DNA of 64,000 bases from Lachnospiraceae bacterium NK3A20. GTDB taxonomy: Bacteria; Bacillota; Clostridia; Lachnospirales; Lachnospiraceae. The notes under the pieces were generated by a model. That model searched no databases and was not told the DNA's origin. It saw nothing but the letters and a program-made list of their open reading frames with translations. Where the stretch lies: positions 17,779-81,778 of the forward strand of contig FNQX01000015.1 of NCBI GenBank assembly GCA_900107575.1. The letters are read 5' to 3'. Below, piece after piece: positions 31,754 to 41,263 of the stretch; the stretch's first letter is position 1, and each line of letters opens with the position of its first letter. The position numbers and the translations under genes are program-made.

Positions 31754-33507
31754 TCAAGACACTGAAGAAAATCAATCTGCTGCTGGATCGTAAACAGAAG
31801 ACGCGCATGATCTTTCTGGTCATCATGATGCTCATTGGCGCCATGTTGGAAGCGGTCGGCATCACGCTCATCATTCCGATCCTCGAGGCGGTCATCAATC
31901 CGAGCGCCATCGACAGGAACAAATACCACATGGGCGATCTCTACCGTCTTCTTGGCATGCATTCCGTGAGGGAGTTCGCCATCGTGCTCATGGTCGCGAT
32001 TGTAGTGGCGTTCGCGGTTAAGAACATCTACCTGTATATCGAGCAGAAGGCCCTGTTGAAGTTCATTTACACGAATCAGTTCGCGACCAGCAACCGGATG
32101 ATGATCAATTTCATGAAGCGGCCGTACGAGTATTATCTGAACGCAAAGACATCCATCATCCAGAGGAACATCACCTCCGATATCAACAATGTCTACGCGC
32201 TGATCCTCAACATCCTGCAGCTCGTCTCCGAGCTCATCGTGTTCGTGATCCTGTTCGGGATTCTCCTTGCGGTGGATGCGAAGATGATCCTCGTGATCAC
32301 GGTGCTCCTTGTCCTCGTCCTCGCGCTCATCAAGAAGTTTATCAAGCCGGTCATGCTCCAGGCCGGCAGAGACAACCAGGATTACTACGCGGGGCTGTTC
32401 AAGTGGATTTCCGAGTCTGTCGACGCGATCAAGGAGATCAAGATCGCCGACAAGGAGAATTATTTCATCACGGAGTATTCCAAGTGCGGCAACGGCTATG
32501 TCAACGCGGTGCAGAAATACACGCTGTATTCCTCGACGCCGCGCCTTGCGATCGAGTGGATCTGTGTGGCGGGACTCGTGCTGTACATGATTTTCGAGGT
32601 GGCGACGGGGACCGGAGACATGAGCACGCTCATCACCCAGATGGGTGTATTCGGCCTGACGGCGGCGAGGCTCCTGCCTTCCGCGAACCGCATCAACAAC
32701 TATCTGACGAACATCAGTTATTTCACCCCGTTCCTCGACAATGTTTCGGACAATCTGCAGTCGGAGATCCACGACAGGAACATTTCCTACCAGCTGGAGG
32801 ACTATCCGGCGGGAGAGAGCGTGGACAAGCTTCCGGTGCATCACACGATCGAGCTCAGGGATATCACTTACCGGTATCCGGGCACGGATGTCTGCATTTT
32901 CAAAAACGCGAAGGTGGAATTCCCTGTCGGCAAATCCATTGGCATTGTCGGCTCCTCGGGCGGCGGCAAGACGACGATGATCGACATTATGCTGGGCCTG
33001 TTGAAGCCGGAGAGCGGCGAGGTCCTGGCGGACGGCGTCAATATACGGACGAATTATCCGGGGTGGCTCAAGAATATCGGCTACATTCCGCAGTCGATTT
33101 ACATGCTGGATACGACGATCCGCCGCAATGTTGCCTTCGGCGTGCCGGATGAGCAGATTGATGACGAGAAGGTGTGGAAGGCGCTGAAGGAGGCGCAGCT
33201 CGACGAGCACGTGCGCTCGCTACCGGAGGGGCTCGACACGGAGATCGGCCAGCACGGCATCACGTTCTCCGGTGGGCAGCGCCAGCGTATCGGCATCGCG
33301 CGGGCTCTGTTCGAGGATCCGGAGGTGCTGGTCCTCGACGAGGCGACCAGCGCGCTGGACAACGAGACGGAGGCGGCCATCATGGATTCGGTGAACCGTC
33401 TGCACGGGCGCAAGACGCTGATCATCATCGCGCACCGGCTCGAGACGATCGAGAAGTGTGACATCGTCTTGCGCGTGCAGGACCAGGGCGTCGTGCGCGA
33501 GCGCTGA
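31750..33507 (+). CDS. ABC-type lipid-linked oligosaccharide flippase (PglK-like)
   Basis: 585 residues. N-terminal six-helix domain (MIFLVIMMLIGAMLEAVGIT is the first segment), C-terminal ATPase: Walker A GSSGGGKTT at about 400, signature FSGGQRQR at about 507, Walker B VLVLDEATSALD, then the H-loop IIIAHRLETIE. The single-chain transmembrane-ATPase form and location amid glycosyltransferases are like PglK/WlaB, which turns undecaprenyl-PP-linked glycans across the membrane. Multidrug export is the alternative. Confidence 0.85.
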   Translation: MIKTLKKINLLLDRKQKTRMIFLVIMMLIGAMLEAVGITLIIPILEAVINPSAIDRNKYHMGDLYRLLGMHSVREFAIVLMVAIVVAFAVKNIYLYIEQKALLKFIYTNQFATSNRMMINFMKRPYEYYLNAKTSIIQRNITSDINNVYALILNILQLVSELIVFVILFGILLAVDAKMILVITVLLVLVLALIKKFIKPVMLQAGRDNQDYYAGLFKWISESVDAIKEIKIADKENYFITEYSKCGNGYVNAVQKYTLYSSTPRLAIEWICVAGLVLYMIFEVATGTGDMSTLITQMGVFGLTAARLLPSANRINNYLTNISYFTPFLDNVSDNLQSEIHDRNISYQLEDYPAGESVDKLPVHHTIELRDITYRYPGTDVCIFKNAKVEFPVGKSIGIVGSSGGGKTTMIDIMLGLLKPESGEVLADGVNIRTNYPGWLKNIGYIPQSIYMLDTTIRRNVAFGVPDEQIDDEKVWKALKEAQLDEHVRSLPEGLDTEIGQHGITFSGGQRQRIGIARALFEDPEVLVLDEATSALDNETEAAIMDSVNRLHGRKTLIIIAHRLETIEKCDIVLRVQDQGVVRER

Positions 33508-34057
33508 ACCATTGCCAGGCCGCCCGCGATGGAGGGTTTCTCCTCTCAGGCCGCCCGCGGCGGGAAGTTCCTCAGCCTCGTTGCTCTCGGTATGGAAACC
33601 GGTCATAACTTCTGCCGCAGGCCGCGGTGGGTGACGGGATCGGAGATCCGGAAGCCGCTTTGCAGGCTCCGTAATGCGAATCGCGGCTATCACTCCGCAG
33701 GAGTTATGACCGCCATTCGCATAGCCGCAACGCGGTTTCCGGACTCCGGCCCGGCAGGACCCGAAGGCCTGCGGCATCAGTAATAGCCGGTTTCCACACC
33801 ACGGGCCGCAAAGAGGCATCGGAATCTTCCCACTGCGGGCGGCCTGAAAAGAAGCGAAGCTCTACCGCGGGCGGCCTGGCAAGAAGTGCAGTTCCATCGT
33901 GAGCGGCCTGAGAGGAAGGAGTTCCTATCCTGCGGACGGGAGAGGGTCAGCCCTCGACAGGCCTGACCGGGAGCGGCACTGAGAGAATACTCAGGTGCAG
34001 CGGCTCATGAGCAGGCTGATGACCAATAGGGCACAGCCTGCGTGCAGAGAGGTTTGT
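33508..34057. other. Gene-free 550-base field of nested inverted repeats
   Basis: Contains palindrome P1 (33594-33795) framed by outer repeats: CAGGCCGCCCGCG on the left (33516 and 33547) and CGCGGGCGGCCTG-type inverted copies on the right (to 33846, 33877 and 33910, the last diverged). Read as RNA it could fold back almost throughout. No gene. Confidence 0.7.
33594..33795. repeat. Palindrome P1, about 200 bp
   Basis: Begins GGAAACCGG and ends CCGGTTTCC; the arms match over most of their length with a few indels, meeting at CACTCC-GCA-GGAGTT (about 33697). The core GCGAATCGCGGCTAT (33676-33690) and TTATGACCGCCATTCGC (33704-33720) recurs in palindrome P2 at 59577-59719. Confidence 0.8.
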
Positions 34058-35191
34058 ATGGTACAGGAGAGATCGCACAAGAGAATAGTGGGATTCGAGC
34101 TGCTGCGTCTTGTCGCCATGCTGATGGTGCTCATGCTGCACTTCATCTCGCAGACGGGGTCTCTCGCGATTCCGGGCACGGAGCTGACGCCTGTGAGGGT
34201 CCTCGGAGGCCTTGTGGAATCGTTCTGTATCGTTGCGGTCGACGTGTATGTGCTGATCAGCGGATATTTCCTCTCGAAGGCATCCTACCGGATCGAGCGG
34301 CCCGTGAAGCTCCTGCTCCAGATCCTGTTCTATACGATTCTCATTCCTATCGTGCTCCATACGGCGGGCCTTGCCGTTTACGGCCAGGACGCCTGGACGG
34401 CGGCGGTCTATCTCCTGCCGGTTTCCATGAAACACTACTGGTTCGTCACGGCGTATGTTCTCATGTACCTGTTCTCGCCGCTGCTGAACCTCGCGCTGCA
34501 GAAGATCACAAGGCAGCAGCTGAAGATCACGATTCTCACACTGTTATTCTTCACCTGTTTCCTGAAGAGCGTTTCGCCGGTGCAGCTTCTCATCGACAAT
34601 GCAGGTTATGATTTCTGCTGGTTCCTCATGCTGTACCTCATTGCGGCTTACCTTCGGGAGTACGGCTGGGCGCGCGTGAACACGGCGGCAAAGGCGGGGT
34701 GTCTCTACCTTGTGTGCAGTCTTCTCACCTTCGCATTGCACATTGGTCTGCATCTCATCCACGAGAGAACGGGCGGCCTCGCCTATTACGCGGCGGTTCC
34801 GTTCCACTACAATTCGCTTCTCTGCCTCCTGGCGGCCATCGGGTTCTTCCAGCTGTTCCGCTATCTTCCTCTGGAAAAACACATGGGGAGAAAAGGAACT
34901 CGCCTCATACTACGCCTCTCGCCGCTCACTTTCGGTGTGTACCTGATTCACAGTCACGTTGATATCCAGAATCGATGGTGCGGGTGGCTGGCTGATATTT
35001 TCGGCGAGGTGCCGCAGAACGCGCCGCTGGGGTTTCTGTGGAGAGCAGTGGTCGGCGTCTTTCTCGCGTATATCATTTGTCTTGCCATCGACGCAGTTCG
35101 GAAGTTCCTTTTCGACAGACTGGCGAAGACGTTATCCCGGACGATCTTCGCGAAGTGGTGTAAGCTTGCTGACGAGGCATTTCATTCATGA
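34058..35191 (+). CDS. Acyltransferase family 3 membrane protein
   Basis: 377 residues, about ten membrane helices. The start MVQERSHKRIVGFELLRLVA then MLMVLMLHF has the family's conserved N-terminal R-x10-H arrangement; later VDVYVLISGYFLSK and HYWFVTAYVLMYLFSPLLN are typical. It transfers an acyl group (usually acetyl) to sugars of the exported glycan from the cytoplasm. I chose the ATG at 34058 (AGAGG upstream) over the in-frame start at 33995, which lies in non-coding DNA. Confidence 0.88.
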   Translation: MVQERSHKRIVGFELLRLVAMLMVLMLHFISQTGSLAIPGTELTPVRVLGGLVESFCIVAVDVYVLISGYFLSKASYRIERPVKLLLQILFYTILIPIVLHTAGLAVYGQDAWTAAVYLLPVSMKHYWFVTAYVLMYLFSPLLNLALQKITRQQLKITILTLLFFTCFLKSVSPVQLLIDNAGYDFCWFLMLYLIAAYLREYGWARVNTAAKAGCLYLVCSLLTFALHIGLHLIHERTGGLAYYAAVPFHYNSLLCLLAAIGFFQLFRYLPLEKHMGRKGTRLILRLSPLTFGVYLIHSHVDIQNRWCGWLADIFGEVPQNAPLGFLWRAVVGVFLAYIICLAIDAVRKFLFDRLAKTLSRTIFAKWCKLADEAFHS

Positions 35192-35322
35192 GACTGCATT
35201 GAGAGCAGCTCATTCGAAGACTTCAGTTATATATGTAATAGTGACTGTGCAGCACTGCAAAATGTATTCACAGACAGCAGTTTAAGGTAAGGTACCAACA
35301 GCGATGGCTGTGGGAGCCGCAA
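35192..35322 (+). other. Intergenic spacer with small inverted repeats
   Basis: 131 bases. Contains TGCAG-CAC-TGCA and CTGT...ACAG short inverted repeats and a segment (CAGACAGCAGTTTAAGG) that faintly resembles the 3' side of R1 copy 4. Possibly a decayed R1 copy. Confidence 0.25.
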
Positions 35323-37137
35323 ATGATGGAGCATACAACGAAAGTTGCAACTGAATATTCGGAGGCAGGGGAGCGGAGAGCCGGAATCCTCCATGGGATG
35401 AAGCGCTGGCAGGCGCCTCTCGAGAAGTTTGTATTCCCCATCATTCTCCTTCTCTGGCCTCTTGCTGCGGCGAATCAGGGCGTGTCGGTGATGGACACGA
35501 CGTATTCGCTCGCGAACTATACCTATCCGGAAGGGATGGGTTCCATGTGGCTGTTCGCGACGTTCCTGGCCAATGTCGCTGGCAGGGCGCTGTCGCTCCT
35601 TCCCTTTGGCGGCACGATGCTCGGGATGAATCTTCTCACGGGTCTCATTGTCTCCGTGACGGCACTGGTATCGTATTACATCTTAAAGCGGATGATCGCG
35701 GGCTGGATGGTGTTCCTTGGCGAGTTCATCGCCATCGCGCTATGCTGGTGTCCGACGGTCATTCTGTATAACTACCTGACTTATCTGTTCCTGACGCTTG
35801 GCGTGCTGTTCCTCTTCCTCGCCGTTTCGGGCGTGCCGGAGCAGAAGAAGTGGTATGTTCTCGCCGGCATCAGCCTGGGTCTCAACACCGCGGTCAAAGT
35901 CTCCAATGCCGAATACTGCGCCCTGATCCTGGCACTGTGGTTCTGGTGCGCGGTGACGAAGAAGAGCTTCGGCGGGTATCTCAGGCGGACCTTTTTCTGC
36001 GTGCTGGGCTATCTCATCGGTTTCGCGGTTCCTGTCGCGGGCAGCATGATCGTGTACGGGCCGACTGCCTATTTTTCCATGATCCCGGAACTCCTTGGCA
36101 CGACGGGGAGCGTTGCGTCCTACACACCGGGCGGCATGCTGCTCTCCATCCTGTCGGCGTACGGGCATTCGCTTCGCTGGTTCCTCATCCTCATTCCGTG
36201 CACGCTGATGGGCGCCGTCTGGTTCCGCATCCCGCTCTGGCGCAAGCTTCCGTGGGTGAAGCGTCTCGTTTACCTTACAGGTATCGCGATCGTCGTGCGG
36301 TTCTACTATTCGCGGGGCATGTTCACGACGAATTATCAGGATTACTGGAGCATGTTCGAGTGGGGAATGCAGCTGCTGATCCTGGCCTTTATTTTCCTCC
36401 TATTCGGCCTTACGCAGCCATCCTTCCTGCAATCGGGCGGCGGTCCGGATGAGCAGTTTCTCTCGGCGGCGGTCCTTACAGAGCTCCTGATCCTGCCTCT
36501 CGGCTCGAACAACTACACGTTCCCGATTCTTAACTGTCTTTTCCTCATCGCGCCGTACGTCATCTGGATGTTCCGTCGCCTCTGGCAGGAGACGAGGCAT
36601 CGGCGGGCGCATTTTGCCTGGCACGCGATGGCGGTCATGATCCTTGTCATGGTGCTGGTGCAGGGGAGCCTCTTCCATGTCAGCTTCGCGTTCCGCGACG
36701 GCACGGACGGAGAGAAGAGGAGCGTACGGCTCTCTGTTGAAAACAACAGGCGCGCAGCGGGCATGTTCACGACGCCGGAGAACGCGGCAGCCCTCACGGA
36801 GCTGACGGCTCTGCTGCAGGAGAGAAGTATCACGGACAGCGGAAGGCGCGCAATCGTCTTCGGCAACGCGCCGGGCATTCACTATCTGTGCAGCCTGCCT
36901 CCTGCCATTGACAGCACGTGGCCGGATCTTGACAGCTACGGGACGGATCAGTTCCACGCGGCACTGGCTGCGATTGATGCAGAGAATGAAGACACAAGGC
37001 CGGTCATTCTGATCCATCACGAAGAGAAGGCGCAGTCGGCGTCGGCCGATGAGAAGCAGGAAATCCTCACAGCGTTTATGACAGAGCACCACTATCGGAG
37101 CACAGGAAGCGCCGGCGAGTACGAGCTGTATGAGTGA
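35323..37137 (+). CDS. GT-C-type polytopic membrane protein
   Basis: 604 residues with about eleven membrane helices and a C-terminal soluble domain from about residue 460. After the cytosolic start, the first periplasm-side loop carries MDTTYSLANYTYPEG, an Asp-containing loop as in GT-C enzymes that use polyprenyl-phosphate sugars. The soluble tail (GRRAIVFGNAPGIHYLCSLP, DSTWPDLDSYGTDQFHAALA) is typical of uncharacterised membrane glycosyltransferases in clostridia. Probable role: adding a side sugar outside the membrane. Exact donor and acceptor unknown. Confidence 0.6.
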   Translation: MMEHTTKVATEYSEAGERRAGILHGMKRWQAPLEKFVFPIILLLWPLAAANQGVSVMDTTYSLANYTYPEGMGSMWLFATFLANVAGRALSLLPFGGTMLGMNLLTGLIVSVTALVSYYILKRMIAGWMVFLGEFIAIALCWCPTVILYNYLTYLFLTLGVLFLFLAVSGVPEQKKWYVLAGISLGLNTAVKVSNAEYCALILALWFWCAVTKKSFGGYLRRTFFCVLGYLIGFAVPVAGSMIVYGPTAYFSMIPELLGTTGSVASYTPGGMLLSILSAYGHSLRWFLILIPCTLMGAVWFRIPLWRKLPWVKRLVYLTGIAIVVRFYYSRGMFTTNYQDYWSMFEWGMQLLILAFIFLLFGLTQPSFLQSGGGPDEQFLSAAVLTELLILPLGSNNYTFPILNCLFLIAPYVIWMFRRLWQETRHRRAHFAWHAMAVMILVMVLVQGSLFHVSFAFRDGTDGEKRSVRLSVENNRRAAGMFTTPENAAALTELTALLQERSITDSGRRAIVFGNAPGIHYLCSLPPAIDSTWPDLDSYGTDQFHAALAAIDAENEDTRPVILIHHEEKAQSASADEKQEILTAFMTEHHYRSTGSAGEYELYE

Positions 37138-37202
37138 CGCGAACCGGGTGATGCTCGCGGCTGCTGCGGCGATACGATTCTGATCACAGAAAGGCAATTC
37201 AA

Positions 37203-38351
37203 ATGTTTGGATATAAGATTCCGTTCAATATTCCTCCCTATGTCGGGGGTGAGATGGACAATCTGGAGAAAGCGTGCAGGGTCAACCGCAAGATCTGCGG
37301 TGACGGCGAGTTCACGAAATACTGCAAGAGCTGGCTGGAGAAGCGGACGGGAAGCCCTGAGGTGCTGCTCACGACTTCCGGCACGGACGCGCTGGAAATG
37401 GCGGCGCACCTCTGCCACGTGGAGCCGGGGGATGAGGTGATCATGCCCTCCTATACGTTCTGTTCTACCGCGGACGCCTTTGTACTGCGGCGGGCGGTAC
37501 CGGTTTTCGTAGACATTCGGCCCGACACGATGAACATCGACGAGACGAAGATTGAGGACGCGATCACGGACCGAACGAGGGCGATCTGCGCCGTCCATTA
37601 CGCGGGCGTCTCCTGCGAGATGGACACGATCATGGACATCGCGAAACGTCACCACCTGCTGGTCGTCGAGGACGCGGCGCAGGGTGTTATGGCGTCTTAT
37701 CACGGCAGGGCCCTCGGCACGATCGGCGATTTCGGCTGCTACAGTTTCCACGAGACGAAGAACTACTCCATGGGGGAGGGCGGCGCTATCCTCATCAGCG
37801 ATAAGAATGCTGCGGAGGAAGCGGAAATTCTCCGCGAGAAGGGCACGAACCGCAGTCAGTTCTTCCGCGGGCAGATTGATAAATACACCTGGGTGAACTA
37901 TGGCTCCTCCTACCTGCCCAGTGAGCTCAACGCGGCTTACCTTGCGGCGCAGCTGGATGTGGCGGACAAGATCAACGACACGAGACTCGCGCGCTGGAAC
38001 CAGTACTACGAGGAACTGCAGCCTCTTGCGGAGGCGGGCAGGATTGAACTTCCCACCGTACCGGATGGCTGCCGGCACAACGCGCACATGTTCTATATCA
38101 AGACAAAAGATATTGATGAGAGACAACAGCTGATCGGTTGGCTCAAAGAGAACGGGATCGCTGCTGTTTTCCATTACATTCCACTGCATACGGCGCCTGC
38201 AGGACTTAAATATTGTCGCTTCCACGGCGAGGATGTCTACACGACGAAGGAGAGCGAGCGGCTTCTGCGCCTTCCGATGTACTACGATCTTACGAGTGAG
38301 AATGTCTCTGAGGTCTGCGACAGGATCCGGGAATTCTATCGCGCAAGGTGA
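37203..38351 (+). CDS. wecE: dTDP-4-amino-4,6-dideoxygalactose transaminase (WecE/RffA-like)
   Basis: 382 residues, PLP-dependent DegT/DnrJ/EryC1 family. It opens with IPFNIPPYVGGEMDNLEKAC, strongly WecE-like, then LLTTSGTDALEMAAHLC (phosphate-binding), VEDAAQGVMASY and the PLP lysine (about residue 186) in HETKNYSMGEGG. The reaction makes dTDP-Fuc4N (4-amino-4,6-dideoxygalactose) from dTDP-4-keto-6-deoxyglucose. The dTDP-sugar precursor genes (rmlA, rmlB) are not in the window and must lie elsewhere. A GNAT two genes downstream could acetylate the product. Confidence 0.9.
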   Translation: MFGYKIPFNIPPYVGGEMDNLEKACRVNRKICGDGEFTKYCKSWLEKRTGSPEVLLTTSGTDALEMAAHLCHVEPGDEVIMPSYTFCSTADAFVLRRAVPVFVDIRPDTMNIDETKIEDAITDRTRAICAVHYAGVSCEMDTIMDIAKRHHLLVVEDAAQGVMASYHGRALGTIGDFGCYSFHETKNYSMGEGGAILISDKNAAEEAEILREKGTNRSQFFRGQIDKYTWVNYGSSYLPSELNAAYLAAQLDVADKINDTRLARWNQYYEELQPLAEAGRIELPTVPDGCRHNAHMFYIKTKDIDERQQLIGWLKENGIAAVFHYIPLHTAPAGLKYCRFHGEDVYTTKESERLLRLPMYYDLTSENVSEVCDRIREFYRAR

Positions 38352-38357
38352 CCTCCG

Positions 38358-40574
38358 ATGAAGGGCAGAAATCATTCACAGCTTCATACTTACGTAGTGC
38401 CCGGCCTGTGCGTGGCTGCGCTGTTCCTGTTGCTGGCGGCGCGGTTTGACTTCTACTATGACTTGAACGACGACTTCCTCATGGACAGGATTCTCTCCGG
38501 CGCCTATACGGGGGAGCCGGAGGCACGCAACATCCAGAGTCTGTTCCCGCTGACGGCGTTGCTCGCGGCCCTGTTCCGCGTGGCGCGCCGCATCGACTGG
38601 TACGCGCTGCTCCTGCTTGCCCTGCAGATGCTGGCGCTGTTCCTGCCGCTGCACAGGGAGATGGTGCTCTCGGACAATTCCTTCGGGCGAATCGAAAATA
38701 ACAGGCCGCGCTTTTCGCGCAAATGGCGCGTTGGCGCAAAAATCCTGGGTCTCATCCTCGGCATCACGCTGTTCCTGGGGGAGCTGTACTACCATCTCAT
38801 CTTCGTGCAGTACTCCGTGACGGTTGGAGTGCTGGCAGGCTGCGCGATATTCCTCATCATGACGGAACCCGGCGAGGGGCTGTTCGATGCAGAGGGGAGA
38901 ATTCGCGCGGCGAAGGTGCTGCGGCAGAATGCACCTGTGCTGATCCTTATCGTGATCGCCTTCCTTCTCCGTTCGGAGATGCTGCTGTTCTGCGGACCGT
39001 TCATCGCGCTGGCGGCAGTGTACCGGGGAGTCGAGCTTGCGAGGGCGGCAGAAGCTGGCGACGGCATGAGCAGTACGGCCATTCAGAACACCGCTTCGGT
39101 GGCAACCGCAGACTATGCCAATCAGAAGGACTCACTCTCTTCGACGCCAGACAGAAGCTCTGGTACAGCTGGCAGAGGTCAAACGGAGAGAGTAGGGCGT
39201 ACTCATACCAAGAGTGGCAGAGCGCTGCGAAATGCAGTGGTCTATGTGCTGACAATCGGCCTGGCCGCAGGTGTCTGCGTCGGCGTATGCAAGGCGGGCG
39301 ACATCGCAGGCTATAAGTCGAAAGACTGGCAGGAATTCGAGGCCTTCTTCGACGCCAGGACGCAGCTGTACGATTTCCAAAGGGACTGGCTAAAGACCTA
39401 CGAAGAGGACAGGGAGTTCTATGACTCCATTTCCATGGATGCCGCGGAGGTTGAACTTCTCTGGAATTACAACTTCGGTATCGATGACGACATCAATGCC
39501 GGAGTGCTGACCCAGGTCGCGGCACGCGCGAAGGAACACGCAGCAATCGAAGCGCCGACGGGAGAGAGACTCCGGGCGGCACTCTCGGACTACAGGTACC
39601 GTCTGTCGGCCTCCTCTGAAATGCCTTACAACCTGATCGCAGCCGTGCTGTACGGACTCGTGGTCATTGGTGCTTTCTCCGGCCTGTTCGAGACCATGCT
39701 GCGACAGAGTGTTGCCTTAGCAACGAGCAGGACCGCGAGTACAGCAGAAAGCGCTTGGACGGCGGTCAGGGCAGAGAATACAGAAGAGAGCTCGAGGCCA
39801 GCAGACAAGCCCAGAAGTGCAGGAGAGAGCGACGGAGTCGCATACAGTGCCGGGAGCGTAGAAGCGAGCGCCGGAGCACAGCGCGAAGCGGCAGCAGGTA
39901 TCCGGGATTTTATCCTGACACTTGCCGGGGCACTGGTGCTGTTCCTTACACGCAGCGCTCTGTACGGGTATCTTCTGTATCACCATCGCCCGGTCGTACG
40001 ACTGACGCATAGTCTCTATTACTGTGAGGCTCTGATCCTTGTCTGTCTCCTGTTCCGCGGCGTGGCGCATTCCCGCCGCACGGCGGCGCTGGGGGCGGCG
40101 AAGGCCATCATCCTTCTGGCAGTCCTTCTTATTTGCACTCTTTTGCAGGGGAGAACGGTGCAGCAGGAGTACGCGCACCGGGAAGAGGTGAACAAAAGCT
40201 GGCAGGAATTCCTCACCTATACGGCGGCGCACCCGGACGACTACTACTTCGCGGACGTGTACTCGACGGTGGATTTTTCCGAGAAAATGTTCGATAATAG
40301 CAAGGTTACGGCCACGAACTGGGACTTCGCCGGCGGCTGGGCGTGCAAGAGTCCGCTCTGGGAGAAGAAACTAAAATCGCACGGCCTGACCTCCATGGAA
40401 GAAGCACTGACAGAGTCACAGAATGTCTTCTGCGTGCAGGCAACTGACCGGGATATGGACTGGCTCAATGACTATTACGCGTTCCGCGGACAGGATGTCA
40501 CGGTCGAGGCAGCGGATACCATCGGCAGCGACTGGACAGTGTACCGAGTCGCAGCACAGCCGATAATAGATTGA
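38358..40574 (+). CDS. Large polytopic membrane protein, GT-C-like, with in-frame low-complexity inserts
   Basis: 738 residues. First helix at about 11-28, followed by FDFYYDLNDDFLMDRILSGA, an Asp-rich first loop as in GT-C glycosyltransferases; many further helices. The C-terminal soluble region (ATNWDFAGGWACKSPLWEKK) is outside. Two hydrophilic Ser/Ala/Thr/Gly/Glu-rich stretches interrupt membrane regions: about residues 232-295 (SSTAIQNTASVATADYANQ and on) and 453-515 (TSRTASTAESAWTAVRAENT and on). They look like insertions that kept the frame. Sugar donor unknown. Confidence 0.6.
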   Translation: MKGRNHSQLHTYVVPGLCVAALFLLLAARFDFYYDLNDDFLMDRILSGAYTGEPEARNIQSLFPLTALLAALFRVARRIDWYALLLLALQMLALFLPLHREMVLSDNSFGRIENNRPRFSRKWRVGAKILGLILGITLFLGELYYHLIFVQYSVTVGVLAGCAIFLIMTEPGEGLFDAEGRIRAAKVLRQNAPVLILIVIAFLLRSEMLLFCGPFIALAAVYRGVELARAAEAGDGMSSTAIQNTASVATADYANQKDSLSSTPDRSSGTAGRGQTERVGRTHTKSGRALRNAVVYVLTIGLAAGVCVGVCKAGDIAGYKSKDWQEFEAFFDARTQLYDFQRDWLKTYEEDREFYDSISMDAAEVELLWNYNFGIDDDINAGVLTQVAARAKEHAAIEAPTGERLRAALSDYRYRLSASSEMPYNLIAAVLYGLVVIGAFSGLFETMLRQSVALATSRTASTAESAWTAVRAENTEESSRPADKPRSAGESDGVAYSAGSVEASAGAQREAAAGIRDFILTLAGALVLFLTRSALYGYLLYHHRPVVRLTHSLYYCEALILVCLLFRGVAHSRRTAALGAAKAIILLAVLLICTLLQGRTVQQEYAHREEVNKSWQEFLTYTAAHPDDYYFADVYSTVDFSEKMFDNSKVTATNWDFAGGWACKSPLWEKKLKSHGLTSMEEALTESQNVFCVQATDRDMDWLNDYYAFRGQDVTVEAADTIGSDWTVYRVAAQPIID

Positions 40575-40633
40575 AAACGAGCTTCGGGCAGAAGACGCCG
40601 TCTGTTCAGTAGCGAAGGGTTTAGCGGCTAAAA

Positions 40634-41263
40634 ATGACAACAGATGACAGCAGAGACAATTCAATCGCGGGGCAGCAGGATCCGGCAAAGATCGCCGGAA
40701 GTATGAACGGAAGTTCCGAGGAGTCCCCGAAGATCCTCACGGAAGATGAGAGAATCGCCCTCCGGGCGCTCAGGCTCTCCGACTCGGCGCTGATCGTGCG
40801 CTGGCGCAACAACGACCGCGTGCGGCAGAACTACATCTATCAGGAAAAGTTCACGCTCGAGGGACAGGAGCGCTATTTCCATACGAAGGTGGAGACAAAA
40901 GAGGTGTTCCAGTTCATCATCCTGGAGAAGCCATCCCTGCGCCCTGTGGGGAGCTGCGTGCTGTCCGATTACGATCCGGCGGCAGGGCAGGCGGAGTGCG
41001 GCGTCTTCATTGGAGAGGATGACGCAACGGGCAGAAGGTATGCCGAGAGTGCGCTGCGGCTCATGAATGACTACGGCTTCGACCGGCTGGGACTGTCCCG
41101 GATCATCGCGCGTGTGTTCACGGATAACATCGGCTCCATCACGGCGAGCCGCCGCGTGGGGCTTCGGACCATAGACACGCTGCCGAACGTGAAGCGCACG
41201 GACGGGAGCGTCAAGGATATGATCCTGATCGAGATCACGAAGGATGAGAGAGATCATGGCTAA
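40634..41263 (+). CDS. GNAT N-acetyltransferase (RimJ/RimL type)
   Basis: 209 residues. After a Ser/Glu-rich N-terminal 30 residues comes a GNAT domain: IALRALRLSDSALIVRWRNN, GSCVLSDYDPAAGQAECGVF and the acetyl-CoA loop region GEDDATGRRYAESALRLMND, then FTDNIGSITASRRVGLR. Similar to WecD/PseH-type enzymes that acetylate amino groups of nucleotide sugars, so acetylation of the 4-amino-sugar made by WecE or by the PglE-like enzyme is likely. The start is uncertain because no strong ribosome binding site is present. Confidence 0.75.
   Translation: MTTDDSRDNSIAGQQDPAKIAGSMNGSSEESPKILTEDERIALRALRLSDSALIVRWRNNDRVRQNYIYQEKFTLEGQERYFHTKVETKEVFQFIILEKPSLRPVGSCVLSDYDPAAGQAECGVFIGEDDATGRRYAESALRLMNDYGFDRLGLSRIIARVFTDNIGSITASRRVGLRTIDTLPNVKRTDGSVKDMILIEITKDERDHG

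Noticed and set aside
33529..33783. 84-codon plus-strand open frame inside P1
   Set aside because: It is only the palindrome read as codons, with no start signals.
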